From: CAZYVD01 sp964651045
Lineage (GTDB): Bacteria > Zhuqueibacterota > QNDG01 > DSAB01
Direction of reading: 5' to 3'
Length of the DNA stretch: 64,000 nucleotides
Assembly (NCBI GenBank): GCA_964651045.1
Contig: CAZYVD010000007.1
Location: 1-64,000 of the forward strand
Made by a program: the position numbers and the translations under genes. The number at the start of each line of letters is the position of its first letter. The stretch's first letter is position 1. This document shows, piece after piece, positions 9,220 to 17,769 of this stretch. The notes under the pieces are model-generated. The model ran no database searches, was not told where the DNA came from, and was given only the letters and a program-made list of their open reading frames with translations.

Positions 9220-11535
9220 CTATATTAGTTTCTTTACAACGTCCAGCAAATTACTCTGATCAAAACTCCTCTTTACAATATAAGCATTAGCACCAACATC
9301 GATACCCCTCTCACGATCCTCACGAGACTCCAAAGCAGTGACAAGTACTACTGGAAGATCGGATGTCTTCTTGTTCTCTCTTATCTTTCTAACCAGTTCG
9401 AAACCGTTCATCCTCGGCATCTCAATGTCTGAAACAACAAGGTCAAAATCGTCTGTCCTGAGTTCTGTATAGGCATCCATACCATCCACGGCTGTTTTAA
9501 CTCGATATCCTGCAGACTCCAGTATGTTCTTCAGAAGAGTTCTCGACGTAATTGAGTCTTCAGCAATCAATATGGATTTCTTCAAATGCTTTCCTCCTAT
9601 CTCTTTAACCTCTTTTACTGCAGTTACTTCAATCTTAACTGCTGTCTTCATTAAATCTGAAACATTGAGAATCGGTACTACCCTACCGGTGCCAAAAATC
9701 ATCGCACCCTCAATGTTCCTTACCCTTGCCAACTGTTTCCCGAGCTTCTTTACCAATACCTCCTGTTCATTCATCACCTCATCCACACCAAATGCAATTC
9801 TTCTCTCGCCTGAATTCAATACTATTATTTGAACATAGGATGAGCCCTGTTTTTTGTTCTTTACTCTCGGAATATCCAGACAATCGGCAAGCCATACAAA
9901 AGAAACCGGAATACCATTAAATGAAATTGTCTCTCTATTTTCAACAGGCTTTATATCCTCCCTGTTCACTCTTGTAACACGCTCTACATTGTTTGTGGGT
10001 ACAACAAATAATCGATCATATACACGAACCAGTATTCCCCTAAAGGTAGCAAGTGTTACTGGCAGAACGATTCTGAATTGTGTTCCCTTACCCGGTTCTG
10101 TATTTAATGAAACGGTCCCTCCAAGCTTTTCAACCTTATCCCTTACGATAGCAAGTCCCAGACCGCGGCCTGATATGTCTGTTATAATCGGACTCGTCGA
10201 AATCCCTGACTGGAAAATGAAAGAAAGTATCTCTGCATCAGAAAGCCTATCGGCCTCAGTCCTGCTAACCACACCATTCTTGATCGCCTTCTCTTTTACT
10301 TTTTCAAGATCAATACCAGCACCGTCGTCCTTAATTAAAATCTCAACCTTGTTCGCTCCAAGCTGAACTACTTCTATCGATATTTTGCCTTCAACCATCT
10401 TATTATGTTTCTTTCTTACTTCGGGTTTTTCAATTCCATGGTCAATACAATTTCTAATGAGATGAATCAAAGGATCCTTCATCTCCTCAAGAATCCGCCT
10501 GCTGACCTCGATTGTGCTTCCTTTAACATTCAGGTCAACCTCTTTTCCAAGCTCTCTTGAGATGTCGCGAACAACCTTTGGAATAATCTTAAATAGAGTG
10601 GAAAATGGAAGCATTAGGACCTCTTTCATATCCTCAAGCAGAGTGTCGACCATACCACCGAGAAGGCGTACATTGTTTTCAGAGACAGATTGAACAATCG
10701 AAAATCGCTCTTTTAGTGTGTGTACAGACTCGATGTTTTTACTGCTGTTTTCTAAAAGATTTTTTGCTGCTGCCACCACACTTCTATCAAATTCTCCATT
10801 TTGACTGAACATTCTCTTGAGTTTACCTATCTCGTGATTGAGATTCTCCATCTGTTTCTCGAGTGCATCAACAAGACCAACCATTTCGCCAATCTCTGAA
10901 CTCTGCTCGCTCAGTGTCAACTTAACTGTTAGCATCTCTTCTACCTGTAGAAGAAGAGAGTCCAGTTTCTTTGTCGAAATTCTTACCGTGTCTGTCAATA
11001 AAGCATCTCTTGCTTCACTCCTTTGTGAGGGTGAGGCTGTATCAGGTGGTTGAGACTCTTTTTTCTCTTCAGACTTTTCTTTTCCCTTCTCAGCATCCGA
11101 TCTTTTAGTTCTAACCTTTTTCTCTTCATCTTTCTTCTCTACCGACATACCCTGTTGAAGCCGTTCCAGATCGTTGATTATATCCCTTGCATCTCTCTGT
11201 TCCGGAGATTCTATCAATTCGGGAAGAGTGTCCACAGCCTGATGGAGAAGGTCAAACTTCTCTTTGGTTAATTCTATTTCACCCCTCTTTATTAATAAAA
11301 ACACTCCTTCCAGGGTCTGGCACAGTCTTTCGACCTCAAGCATGTTAACGGCTCTGGATGCACCCTTTAGACTGTGTGCCTCACGATAAATCGACTCAAC
11401 TATCTCCATTCGCGACTCATGGTCGGAACACTTCTCAAGATCTATCAGCCCGGAGGATAGTGCCTTGATGTGTTCATCGGCTTCTATTTTATACATTCCT
11501 AAAAGTTCTTTTAGAAACCCATCTTCCTTGCTCAT
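9220..11535 (-). CDS. cheA: CheA-type hybrid histidine kinase (HPt-kinase-CheW-REC)
   Basis: This 771-aa protein starts with an HPt (P1) domain in which H54 lies in 'REAHSLKGASR'. A charged Lys/Glu linker (about 125-170) follows, then the dimerisation region, the CheA-type ATPase (HLIRNCIDHGIEKPE, DDGAGID, GRGLGLAIV), a CheW-like P5 domain (about 490-630) and a C-terminal receiver (about 650-771, 'DFDLVVSDIEMPRMNGFELV'). CheA-REC fusions are typical of Wsp/Frz/Chp-like systems rather than flagellar chemotaxis. It would be controlled by the MCP and the two CheW proteins of the same operon. The C-terminal REC may act as a phosphate sink or as a relay toward the downstream multi-REC kinase. There is no separate CheY-P2 binding domain. 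Confidence 0.95.
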   Translation of the reverse strand: MSKEDGFLKELLGMYKIEADEHIKALSSGLIDLEKCSDHESRMEIVESIYREAHSLKGASRAVNMLEVERLCQTLEGVFLLIKRGEIELTKEKFDLLHQAVDTLPELIESPEQRDARDIINDLERLQQGMSVEKKDEEKKVRTKRSDAEKGKEKSEEKKESQPPDTASPSQRSEARDALLTDTVRISTKKLDSLLLQVEEMLTVKLTLSEQSSEIGEMVGLVDALEKQMENLNHEIGKLKRMFSQNGEFDRSVVAAAKNLLENSSKNIESVHTLKERFSIVQSVSENNVRLLGGMVDTLLEDMKEVLMLPFSTLFKIIPKVVRDISRELGKEVDLNVKGSTIEVSRRILEEMKDPLIHLIRNCIDHGIEKPEVRKKHNKMVEGKISIEVVQLGANKVEILIKDDGAGIDLEKVKEKAIKNGVVSRTEADRLSDAEILSFIFQSGISTSPIITDISGRGLGLAIVRDKVEKLGGTVSLNTEPGKGTQFRIVLPVTLATFRGILVRVYDRLFVVPTNNVERVTRVNREDIKPVENRETISFNGIPVSFVWLADCLDIPRVKNKKQGSSYVQIIVLNSGERRIAFGVDEVMNEQEVLVKKLGKQLARVRNIEGAMIFGTGRVVPILNVSDLMKTAVKIEVTAVKEVKEIGGKHLKKSILIAEDSITSRTLLKNILESAGYRVKTAVDGMDAYTELRTDDFDLVVSDIEMPRMNGFELVRKIRENKKTSDLPVVLVTALESREDRERGIDVGANAYIVKRSFDQSNLLDVVKKLI

Positions 11536-11561
11536 ATAGGCTCCAATAAATTAATTATTTA

Positions 11562-11987
11562 TCATGATTTCACAGAAACGATACTCTCTTTGACCCTTTC
11601 CACACTCTGGACAAGTTCGGATCCATCTTTTGTGACCTTTCCCTGATCATTGATTGAATCAATCATCTCACCGAGGCCATCTACAATGTATCGAATCTCT
11701 TTGTAGGTATCGCCGTTCAGCTCTGCATCACCATGTTTCAGATTAGAAAAAATCTGTTCAAGCGACTGTCCAATTTCCTCTATCTCAACAATCCCGACTG
11801 TTCTGGCTGCGCCCTTAAGACTGTGGGCGGCCCTGAAGACCTCTTCCATAGTTTCAGAACACTGCCCTGGATATTCTTTTGATTCAATCTTATTCATCCC
11901 TTTTGATATCATCTCAAGATGTTCCTTTGATTCCATCTTAAACATCGAGATGAGTTCCTTAAAAAATTCTTCATTTTGGAAATCCAT
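11562..11987 (-). CDS. Stand-alone HPt domain protein, paralogue of the CheA P1 domain
   Basis: This 141-aa protein consists of a single HPt four-helix bundle with H55 in 'RAAHSLKGAARTVG'. Its first 100 residues align by eye with the N-terminus of the CheA encoded 26 bp downstream (FFKELISMFKMESKEH against FLKELLGMYKIEADEH, with H54 or H55 at the same place), so it looks like a duplication of CheA P1 without the kinase. It could be phosphorylated in trans by CheA, or shuttle phosphate to and from the many receiver domains of this operon. Which receivers it serves is unknown. Confidence 0.88.
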   Translation of the reverse strand: MDFQNEEFFKELISMFKMESKEHLEMISKGMNKIESKEYPGQCSETMEEVFRAAHSLKGAARTVGIVEIEEIGQSLEQIFSNLKHGDAELNGDTYKEIRYIVDGLGEMIDSINDQGKVTKDGSELVQSVERVKESIVSVKS

Positions 11988-12028
11988 AATAAATCCCCTT
12001 CAGATATTATTATATTCTTAATGGAGAA

Positions 12029-13630
12029 TCAAATCCTGTATTGATCTATTAGTTCCTTCAATCTCTGTCCAAGTTCGTTTAATGAGTGTGATGCCGATTC
12101 GACCTCTTTTGTTGCCTTCACATTCTGTGTTGACGCCTGCTTTATGCTCTCCATGGCAGAGGCAACCTGATCCATTCCTACAAGCTGCTCCTGACTCGAT
12201 ACCGATATTTGAGTTGTTGCCTGACTTGCCTGGGCAATGCTTTCTGCAAGTCTCTTGATCGACTCGCCAGATTCTGCAGATTGTTTGACACCTGCATCCA
12301 CGGCCTTGCTCCCCTGTTCAGTTTTCATCACTGCCTCACTCGTGGATTTCTGTATGTCTTCAAGTATACTCTTCACCTTGGTTGTTGCCTCTTTTGACTG
12401 TTCTGCAAGACTTCTTACTTCTTCTGCAACAACAACAAAACCCTTACCATACTCACCCGCCTTAACAGCCTCTATCGAGGCGTTTACAGCAAGCAGCCTG
12501 GACTGCTCGGCAATATCCTCAACCGTTGACATAATTTCACCGATCGCCTGACTCTGCTCACTTAAATTCATTATGCTCTCTGCAATCGAACTCATCTGTT
12601 CTTCGATTCTCTGCATCTCCTCTATAGTCTTTGTTACTGCCATCTCACCAGTCTGTGATATCTGAACAGCCTTCTCTGCACTCTCAGACACCTCTTTTGC
12701 CTTTCTGTTGGATTCTGTTGCTGTCTGCCGCACCTCCTCTACAGTTGTGCTCGTTTCTGTGGCTGCAGTTGCCGTCTCTGTTGCTGCAGCAGCAATCTCT
12801 GTTATAGATGCAGAAATCTGTCCAGCAGCAGCAGCCAAGGAATTTGCAGATTCTTTAATCTGAATCGTTAATTCGCGCTGATTCTTTACCATCTTATCTA
12901 CTGCCTTTAGCAGAAGGCCTGTTTCATCGCTGCTTCCCATATCAGGAACCTCTATGGATAAATCCCCATCTGCCACCTTTTCTACAACATCGATGGCTAT
13001 TTTAAGAGGCTTTGTTATCTTCTTCATCAATACAGTTGAAAAGAGAACAAACAGAAGTGCAAGAATAACTATTACAGACAGATTCACAATAAGAACAGTG
13101 CCATTTCTCGATCTTGCCAGTGAATAGTATTTCTGCATATTGTTTCTCTCAGCATCCAAACTGGATTCCAGGATGTTCTTTAAATTCTTAAACTTATCCT
13201 CCACAATCTGCTGTGAATATCTATCCTTTTTCCCTGAGACTATTTCAGATGCCGTCTGTTTTGCATATGTATAATAATCGACGAAACTCGTTTCTATCTG
13301 GCCGAGAAACTCTCTCTCTTTTGGGACAGCATCCTTTTTGATCCTTTGAATAAAGTTTAACAATTCTGACTTCTTCCCTTCAGCAGTTGCCAACTTACTT
13401 GTGTCCAGATTCTCGACTACATCCTGAAAATGATGGTTTATCCATTCTGCCTGCCAGAGAATCCATCTGTGATTTTCAAGATTGGGCGCATGAACAGATA
13501 TAATCCGATTCATCAGCTTGCTACTGCTCACAGCAGAAAATATTGAGATAGTCAAATCACCTATCAATAAAAGCACACCTATCACAGGTACAAGCATTAA
13601 CTTATGGGTTAATTTCATTTTCTCAAACAT
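12029..13630 (-). CDS. Methyl-accepting chemotaxis protein with periplasmic four-helix-bundle sensor
   Basis: This 533-aa protein has a first membrane helix at about residues 12-33, a predicted helical periplasmic domain of about 150 residues (four-helix-bundle MCP type), a second helix at about 178-202, a HAMP domain (KKITKPLKIAIDVVEKVADG) and a long signalling domain with the conserved hairpin tip 'AEQSRLLAVNASIEAVKAGE' and 'KGFVVVAEEVRSLAEQS'. It ends in QLKELIDQYRI-like sequence without a CheR-tethering pentapeptide. It is the only receptor gene in the operon, so it is probably the dedicated input. The ligand is unknown; the periplasmic domain resembles Wsp-type surface or stress sensors only in general plan. 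Confidence 0.94.
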   Translation of the reverse strand: MFEKMKLTHKLMLVPVIGVLLLIGDLTISIFSAVSSSKLMNRIISVHAPNLENHRWILWQAEWINHHFQDVVENLDTSKLATAEGKKSELLNFIQRIKKDAVPKEREFLGQIETSFVDYYTYAKQTASEIVSGKKDRYSQQIVEDKFKNLKNILESSLDAERNNMQKYYSLARSRNGTVLIVNLSVIVILALLFVLFSTVLMKKITKPLKIAIDVVEKVADGDLSIEVPDMGSSDETGLLLKAVDKMVKNQRELTIQIKESANSLAAAAGQISASITEIAAAATETATAATETSTTVEEVRQTATESNRKAKEVSESAEKAVQISQTGEMAVTKTIEEMQRIEEQMSSIAESIMNLSEQSQAIGEIMSTVEDIAEQSRLLAVNASIEAVKAGEYGKGFVVVAEEVRSLAEQSKEATTKVKSILEDIQKSTSEAVMKTEQGSKAVDAGVKQSAESGESIKRLAESIAQASQATTQISVSSQEQLVGMDQVASAMESIKQASTQNVKATKEVESASHSLNELGQRLKELIDQYRI

Positions 13631-13656
13631 TGTTCTCTCCTTGAACTTGGGTTTAC

Positions 13657-14229
13657 CTAAATATCTACCTCTTCATTTATGATGATTTCAGGGTCACTCA
13701 TTATCTTTTTGACATCGAGAACTACTACCCTGTCATCCGTGACCCCCTTCAAATACTTTGCTCTAATATCTGTAAGAGTCGGCAAACTCGATTGAAGTGC
13801 TTCTGGATCTATCAATCTTATGCTTACAATCTCATCTGCCAAGATACCAATCTCTATATCTTCAGACTCCACTATTATTACACGATTTAGATTTGACAGC
13901 CCTCTATCTGGAAGGTTGAAAAACTTCTTCATGTCTATTAGCGAAACTATCCGACCTCTTATGTTTGTGATTCCCATTACAAAATCTGGAGTACATGGAA
14001 GAGGTGTAAAATCATTCAATGGATATACTTCCTTTATAAAAATCGACTCAATTGCATACCTTTCGTATGAGAGTATAAATTCCACCACCTCTATATGACC
14101 TTCGGCTCCCTTATCCTCTTCCACTCCTTCTGCAAGGGATTTTGCTCTCTGTTTGAGAATCTTTTTCTTTTCCCTTCCACTCATAACAGTTGTAAATGGA
14201 TATTTGAATTCATCAACCTTCTTCTTCAT
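13657..14229 (-). CDS. CheW-like coupling protein with N-terminal extension
   Basis: This 190-aa protein has a CheW domain at about residues 45-185 ('VVEFILSYERYAIESIFIKE', 'DFVMGITNIRGRIVSLIDMK'). It is preceded by a basic 40-residue extension (SGREKKKILKQRAKSLAEG) that ordinary CheW proteins lack. CheW links receptors to CheA. Operons of the Wsp type carry two CheW genes flanking the CheR gene, and this is the second one, overlapping the CheR gene by 4 bp. The two may couple different receptors or occupy different array positions. Confidence 0.9.
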   Translation of the reverse strand: MKKKVDEFKYPFTTVMSGREKKKILKQRAKSLAEGVEEDKGAEGHIEVVEFILSYERYAIESIFIKEVYPLNDFTPLPCTPDFVMGITNIRGRIVSLIDMKKFFNLPDRGLSNLNRVIIVESEDIEIGILADEIVSIRLIDPEALQSSLPTLTDIRAKYLKGVTDDRVVVLDVKKIMSDPEIIINEEVDI

Positions 14230-15704
14230 GCAGGAATCTCCTTATTCCTCATTAATTGGATTATCTCGACCAGCCTGCCGGCAGTCATCCCCTCGGCATG
14301 GGGCAACAGATCCTCCTTCTGATATCTGCTTAACAGCGAATGTGCATTTTCAAGATACTTATTCGCCTCCTTAATTCTCCCCTGCCTTCGCACAAGATTG
14401 GCTAACTGAAAATAGGCAAGCGAGAAATCCGGATCAAGATATAGAGTCTTTTTAAGAGAATCCATTGCCTCTTCTATCCTGCCCTGCTCCTGAAGTATAA
14501 GCGCCTGAAAGTAGTATAATTGAGGTTCAAGTTTATCATGAGCTATCGCGGTTTTGCACCAATTGAGTGCGTCGGCAGCTCTGCCCTGATTTGCATATGC
14601 CTTTGCCAGAAGTATCGAGGCCTCTTTATTCGACTTTTTATCTGAAATTGATTCTCTTAATATGTCCACAGTCTCCTCATACAGCCCCCTCTCATAACAC
14701 TCTTTTGCCCTCTCATATAAGTCTTTCACTTCAGGCCCATCTTTAACCTTTACATCTTTTACTTTTATTGGTACAGACTCTTTTATTTTTTGGACATTAA
14801 AATCGACTCTCTGTTTTTCCTGGATATTGACAGCTTTTTTAGTGGTCTCAACACCATGTTTCTTCTTTTGATATAGAATGGCATTATCATAGATAACAGA
14901 TCGGAATTGAGGGAAATAGGCCTGGCAGGTCTCACTCGAACCGACAATCAGCCATCCCCCATCAAGAAGAGAATTATAACATCTCTCACTCACCCTTCTT
15001 ATCTGTTTTGTATTAAAATATAGCAATACATTTCTGCAAAAGATTATATCGAGCGCATATATATCATTCATGAATGATGGATAAACATCCTCAACAAGAT
15101 TGAGATAAGAGAATTTAACCATTTTCTTTATTACTGGATGTAGCTGGTAAGTACCATCTTTTCTTCTAGAAAAATATTTCTCCTTTATCCACGGTGGAGA
15201 ACTCCTGAACGACCATTCTCTGTAGACTCCAGACGCGGCCCTGTCTAAAAATTTTGGATTTATATCTGTGGCGATAATTGTTATATTCCATTCACTAATA
15301 TTTGGTATTATTGAATGAAGCAGCATTGCTATTGAATAGGGCTCCTCACCCGTACAGCATCCTGCACTCCATATCCTCAGCCGCCGATCCTTTGCTCCCC
15401 GCTCTTTGAGAAGAGGAGGCAGAATCTTGTTCCTGAGTGTATCAAACACCTTTAATTCCCTGAAAAAATAAGTTTCACCGATAGTCAAATGTGAAGCCAG
15501 CGTCTCTATCTGTCTTCTTGTCAGGGGTGTCGAAAGCAGCCAGTTAATACATTCGGCAACATCCCCAAACCCAAACTCCCTTGCTGCCGAACGAATACCT
15601 TTTAAAAGATCATATTTTCTCTCTTTTGGGAAATAGAGTCCCATATTTTCACTTAAATATTTGCTCAATTGAAAATAAAGTAAATCGGGAATAGGCCTTC
15701 TCAT
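14226..15704 (-). CDS. CheR-type methyltransferase with C-terminal TPR repeats
   Basis: This 492-aa protein has a CheR all-alpha N domain (about 10-75), a SAM-dependent methyltransferase core (about 80-285, with 'RIWSAGCCTGEEPYSIAMLL' as the SAM site and 'DIIFCRNVLLYF'), a linker, and about three tetratricopeptide repeats (about 330-470). CheR methylates receptor glutamates and opposes CheB. The TPR extension is the architecture of WspC-like CheR proteins, where the repeats are thought to mediate protein contacts instead of pentapeptide tethering; this fits the receptor's lack of a pentapeptide. The gene overlaps both CheW neighbours by 4 bp, so translation is coupled. Confidence 0.94.
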   Translation of the reverse strand: MRRPIPDLLYFQLSKYLSENMGLYFPKERKYDLLKGIRSAAREFGFGDVAECINWLLSTPLTRRQIETLASHLTIGETYFFRELKVFDTLRNKILPPLLKERGAKDRRLRIWSAGCCTGEEPYSIAMLLHSIIPNISEWNITIIATDINPKFLDRAASGVYREWSFRSSPPWIKEKYFSRRKDGTYQLHPVIKKMVKFSYLNLVEDVYPSFMNDIYALDIIFCRNVLLYFNTKQIRRVSERCYNSLLDGGWLIVGSSETCQAYFPQFRSVIYDNAILYQKKKHGVETTKKAVNIQEKQRVDFNVQKIKESVPIKVKDVKVKDGPEVKDLYERAKECYERGLYEETVDILRESISDKKSNKEASILLAKAYANQGRAADALNWCKTAIAHDKLEPQLYYFQALILQEQGRIEEAMDSLKKTLYLDPDFSLAYFQLANLVRRQGRIKEANKYLENAHSLLSRYQKEDLLPHAEGMTAGRLVEIIQLMRNKEIPA

Positions 15705-16192
15705 TTTTTCACTTTCTTTTTACCCTTATCCTTTGTTAGACTGCTCATCGCGTTATCTAACTTTTTCTCTTCATCGAGAGAAAGAAACTCCTCAAGATTT
15801 TGAATCAGCACTATATCGCCTTCCAATTTCACAACTCCCTCAATATACTCGACCCCGGGAAGTATGTTTTTCTTTTCAACTATTTTCTGCTTCTGAATCT
15901 CTACTATATTTTCTATATCGTCCACCAGTATTGCAACAAGACGTTTTGAAGTGCGGCCAACAATAAAATAATTGTCCAATTCTATATCGCGTTCAGGCAG
16001 GTTAAAGCGCTTTCTTATATTAACTACAGGAATAACCTCGCCGTGAATATTTATTATGCCCATCACAATATCTGGCGCGCTTGGCAGAGGGGTTATCTCT
16101 GCAACCCGTGCCACTCTCTTTACATCAACCAGTTTTAATGCAAATTTCTGATTGTCCAATTTAAATATGATTAGATTGCTATCTTTTGTCAT
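15701..16192 (-). CDS. CheW-like coupling protein
   Basis: This 163-aa protein has a single CheW domain (about residues 5-140; 'FALKLVDVKRVARVAEITPL', 'DIVMGIINIHGEVIPVVNIR') and a short Lys-rich tail. It is the first of two CheW genes in the operon and overlaps the CheR gene by 4 bp. It should couple the MCP to CheA. The closer match to ordinary CheW length suggests it is the main array adaptor; that is inference. Confidence 0.92.
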   Translation of the reverse strand: MTKDSNLIIFKLDNQKFALKLVDVKRVARVAEITPLPSAPDIVMGIINIHGEVIPVVNIRKRFNLPERDIELDNYFIVGRTSKRLVAILVDDIENIVEIQKQKIVEKKNILPGVEYIEGVVKLEGDIVLIQNLEEFLSLDEEKKLDNAMSSLTKDKGKKKVKK

Positions 16193-16215
16193 ATATTAAT
16201 CGTCCTCCGAATCGA

Positions 16216-16587
16216 TTAATCGCCTGGCAGCAGCTCTTCAACAACCTCTATTACTTTGTGCACATCGAATGGCTTGGTGATATAGACCTCTGCACGAGCC
16301 TCCTTTGCCAGATTTATCTCTTTTTCCGCATCTTTTGCAGTAAGAAAGACAATAGGAACATCTGTTAACGGTTTATAAAACTTTATTAACCTTGCCGCCT
16401 TCAGTCCATCCATTCGAGGCATTACAACATCCAGAATTATCAAATTTGGATGTGTCTTTTTTGCAATCTCAACACACTCCAGACCATCCTCGGCAAGAAT
16501 AGTTTCGTATCCCCGTTTCTGCAAAAACTTTGACAGAAGCATTCTTATACCTATATCATCATCAACAATGAGTATCTTCTTGGCCAA
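16216..16587 (-). CDS. Single-domain response regulator (CheY-like)
   Basis: This 123-aa receiver domain has the VDDD acidic pocket, the phospho-Asp in 'LIILDVVMPRMDG', the Thr in 'IVFLTAKD' and the Lys in 'YITKPFD'. I chose TTG at 16587 because a GGAGG ribosome site lies 8 nt before it. The ATG at 16602 would place that site inside the gene and has no ribosome site of its own; using it would add five residues. It is the first gene of the operon, 23 bp before the CheW gene. It has no output domain and probably acts by binding a partner such as a pilus motor component, as PilG and PilH do; that is inference. Confidence 0.88.
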   Translation of the reverse strand: MAKKILIVDDDIGIRMLLSKFLQKRGYETILAEDGLECVEIAKKTHPNLIILDVVMPRMDGLKAARLIKFYKPLTDVPIVFLTAKDAEKEINLAKEARAEVYITKPFDVHKVIEVVEELLPGD

Positions 16588-16635
16588 CGCTCGATCCTCC
16601 ATTATTTAGATAGCAGAATATTTCAATATGAACAA

Positions 16636-16685
16636 TCGATCTTTCAAAAGGAAAAAGAAATATATAATTTTCCTTTAGAAATCGA
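16636..16685. repeat. Inverted repeat upstream of the chemosensory operon
   Basis: A 50-bp AT-rich dyad lies about 50 bp before the first gene of the che-like operon. The inner arms AAAGGAAAA (16647-16655) and TTTTCCTTT (16668-16676) are perfect complements around a 12-nt spacer, and the outer arms TCGATCTTTC and GAAATCGA extend it with one bulge. It could be an operator or a 5'-leader hairpin. No regulator is linked to it by sequence. Confidence 0.45.
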
Positions 16686-16805
16686 CTATTTATTTTATTG
16701 GCAAACGTCGTGCCATTCTATTGATTTTATATAAGATAAATAAAAATATGAATGTGCAGATATTGAGAAATGATATACTAATGGGGAAATTTTTTCCTCT
16801 TTTTT

Positions 16806-17222
16806 CTATTCTGGATTTATCTGACATGATGTTTCAATCTCAACGCTCTTTCTCAGCATGGCAGTAACAGGACAATACTTTGTCTGTGAAAGTTCTATTG
16901 CCCTCTCTACTTTTTCCTTCGCAATCTCCTTTCCAAAGAAAATATACTTCATGCCTATTTTCGTAAAAACTTTAGGGTGGTCCTCGGCCTGTTCTGCCAC
17001 AACTTCAATCTCAAACCCATCCAGCTCGACCTGCATCTTTTTCAGGATAGAGGCAACATCCATTCCTGTACATCCCGCAAGGCCTATTAGAATAAATTCC
17101 ATTGGTCTTGAGGCTCCATCAAAGCCACCCAACCTTGGAACCGTGTCGAGCACTGACCAGTGTCCCGACTCGCTCAGGCCTGCAAAGGCAAGACCATCCA
17201 TCTGTTTTACCTTAATCTTCAT
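16806..17222 (-). CDS. OsmC/Ohr family protein
   Basis: This 138-aa OsmC-fold protein has the family Cys pair: one in 'LIGLAGCTGMDVASIL' and one in 'LSQTKYCPVTAML'. OsmC/Ohr proteins use such a pair with thioredoxin-like or lipoyl reductants to reduce organic hydroperoxides; the YhfA/OsmC-like branch with GCTGMD is often poorly characterised. The start chosen is ATG 17222, eight nt after a GGAGG site; in-frame GTG 17231 and ATG 17228 are too close to it. It is the last gene of the thioredoxin gene set, although a hairpin at 17252-17287 may separate it from fmdB. Peroxide or sulfur-stress defence is an inference from context. Confidence 0.88.
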   Translation of the reverse strand: MKIKVKQMDGLAFAGLSESGHWSVLDTVPRLGGFDGASRPMEFILIGLAGCTGMDVASILKKMQVELDGFEIEVVAEQAEDHPKVFTKIGMKYIFFGKEIAKEKVERAIELSQTKYCPVTAMLRKSVEIETSCQINPE

Positions 17223-17251
17223 ATCCATCACCTCCTTGTTAAACTTTTAAA

Positions 17252-17287
17252 GGCCAGGGACCCGATCCATAGATCAAATCCCTGGCC
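17252..17287 (-). terminator. Hairpin between the FmdB-like and OsmC-like genes
   Basis: Perfect 9-bp arms GGCCAGGGA (17252-17260) and TCCCTGGCC (17279-17287) flank an 18-nt loop. On the minus strand the hairpin is followed by TTTAAAAGTTT, a short and interrupted T tract. It could be a leaky terminator of the trx operon ahead of osmC. It ends about 30 bp before the OsmC start codon, so an RNA-stability role is also possible. Confidence 0.6.
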
Positions 17288-17346
17288 ATAATAATATTGT
17301 ACAATTTATAAATGTTTCGATCAATTGAAAACAGGTATGCTTCATT

Positions 17347-17571
17347 TTACAAGCCGCACATTCCGGACGAACATGGAGAAGGCGGAAGTCCACAGGTTCC
17401 ATCACTACAGCTTCCTGTATTACTCGCCTCTCCTCCAGAGACTGCAAAAGTCGACATGACTCTCTCAAGGTCACTGCTTCCACATTCACAAACAACTCTT
17501 TCATTTGACGAACGTATCAAAGCCTCAAATTTTTTTCCGCACTTTTTGCAAACATACTCATAGATGGGCAT
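17347..17571 (-). CDS. FmdB-like zinc-ribbon protein
   Basis: This 74-aa protein has the FmdB-type N-terminus MPIYEYVCKKCGKKFE with a CxxC knuckle, a second CxC knuckle (VVCECGSSDLERVMS), and a Gly/Ser/Cys-rich tail with four further Cys ('CSDGTCGLPPSPCSSGMCGL'). Such small regulatory-type zinc ribbons are widespread and their function is mostly unknown. Its place downstream of trxA suggests a thiol- or metal-linked role. The tail may bind a second metal; this is only a suggestion from the Cys content. Confidence 0.85.
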   Translation of the reverse strand: MPIYEYVCKKCGKKFEALIRSSNERVVCECGSSDLERVMSTFAVSGGEASNTGSCSDGTCGLPPSPCSSGMCGL

Positions 17572-17587
17572 GGCAACCTCCTGAAAA

Positions 17588-17752
17588 TCACCTTATTGAT
17601 AATGAAATGAGCAATCCGATCACTGCACCATAAAGGGTGCTTGTGTAAGGGTTACGGGTAATTGGACAACTGCCAGTTGGACATCCAACTAATCTATAAT
17701 AGATATATCCTAATACTGCACCAATACCGCTCCCGACTATTAATTTCAACAT
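17588..17752 (-). CDS. DUF6132-like small membrane protein
   Basis: This 54-aa ORF (ATG at 17752) begins MLKLIVGSGIGAVLGYIYYR, continues through 'LVGCPTGSCPITRNPYTSTL' and ends with a second hydrophobic helix, giving two membrane segments around a CPTGSCPIT core with two Cys. The pattern is that of DUF6132-type proteins, often found next to thioredoxin or rhodanese genes. It sits 17 bp after trxA and 16 bp before the FmdB-like gene, in the same direction. The Cys pair could exchange thiols with thioredoxin; no function is established. Confidence 0.8.
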   Translation of the reverse strand: MLKLIVGSGIGAVLGYIYYRLVGCPTGSCPITRNPYTSTLYGAVIGLLISLSIR

Positions 17753-17769
17753 TTGCTATCCCCCGATTT

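Noticed and set aside
9854..10366. A 170-aa plus-strand frame opposite cheA
   Set aside because: It is antisense to a clear CheA kinase region, has no ribosome site and looks like low-information sequence.
13657..16192. Flagellar chemotaxis function for the Che genes
   Set aside because: Two CheW genes flank a TPR-CheR gene, CheA has a REC domain, and no flagellar, CheD or CheZ gene is nearby; a Wsp/Chp-like role fits better.
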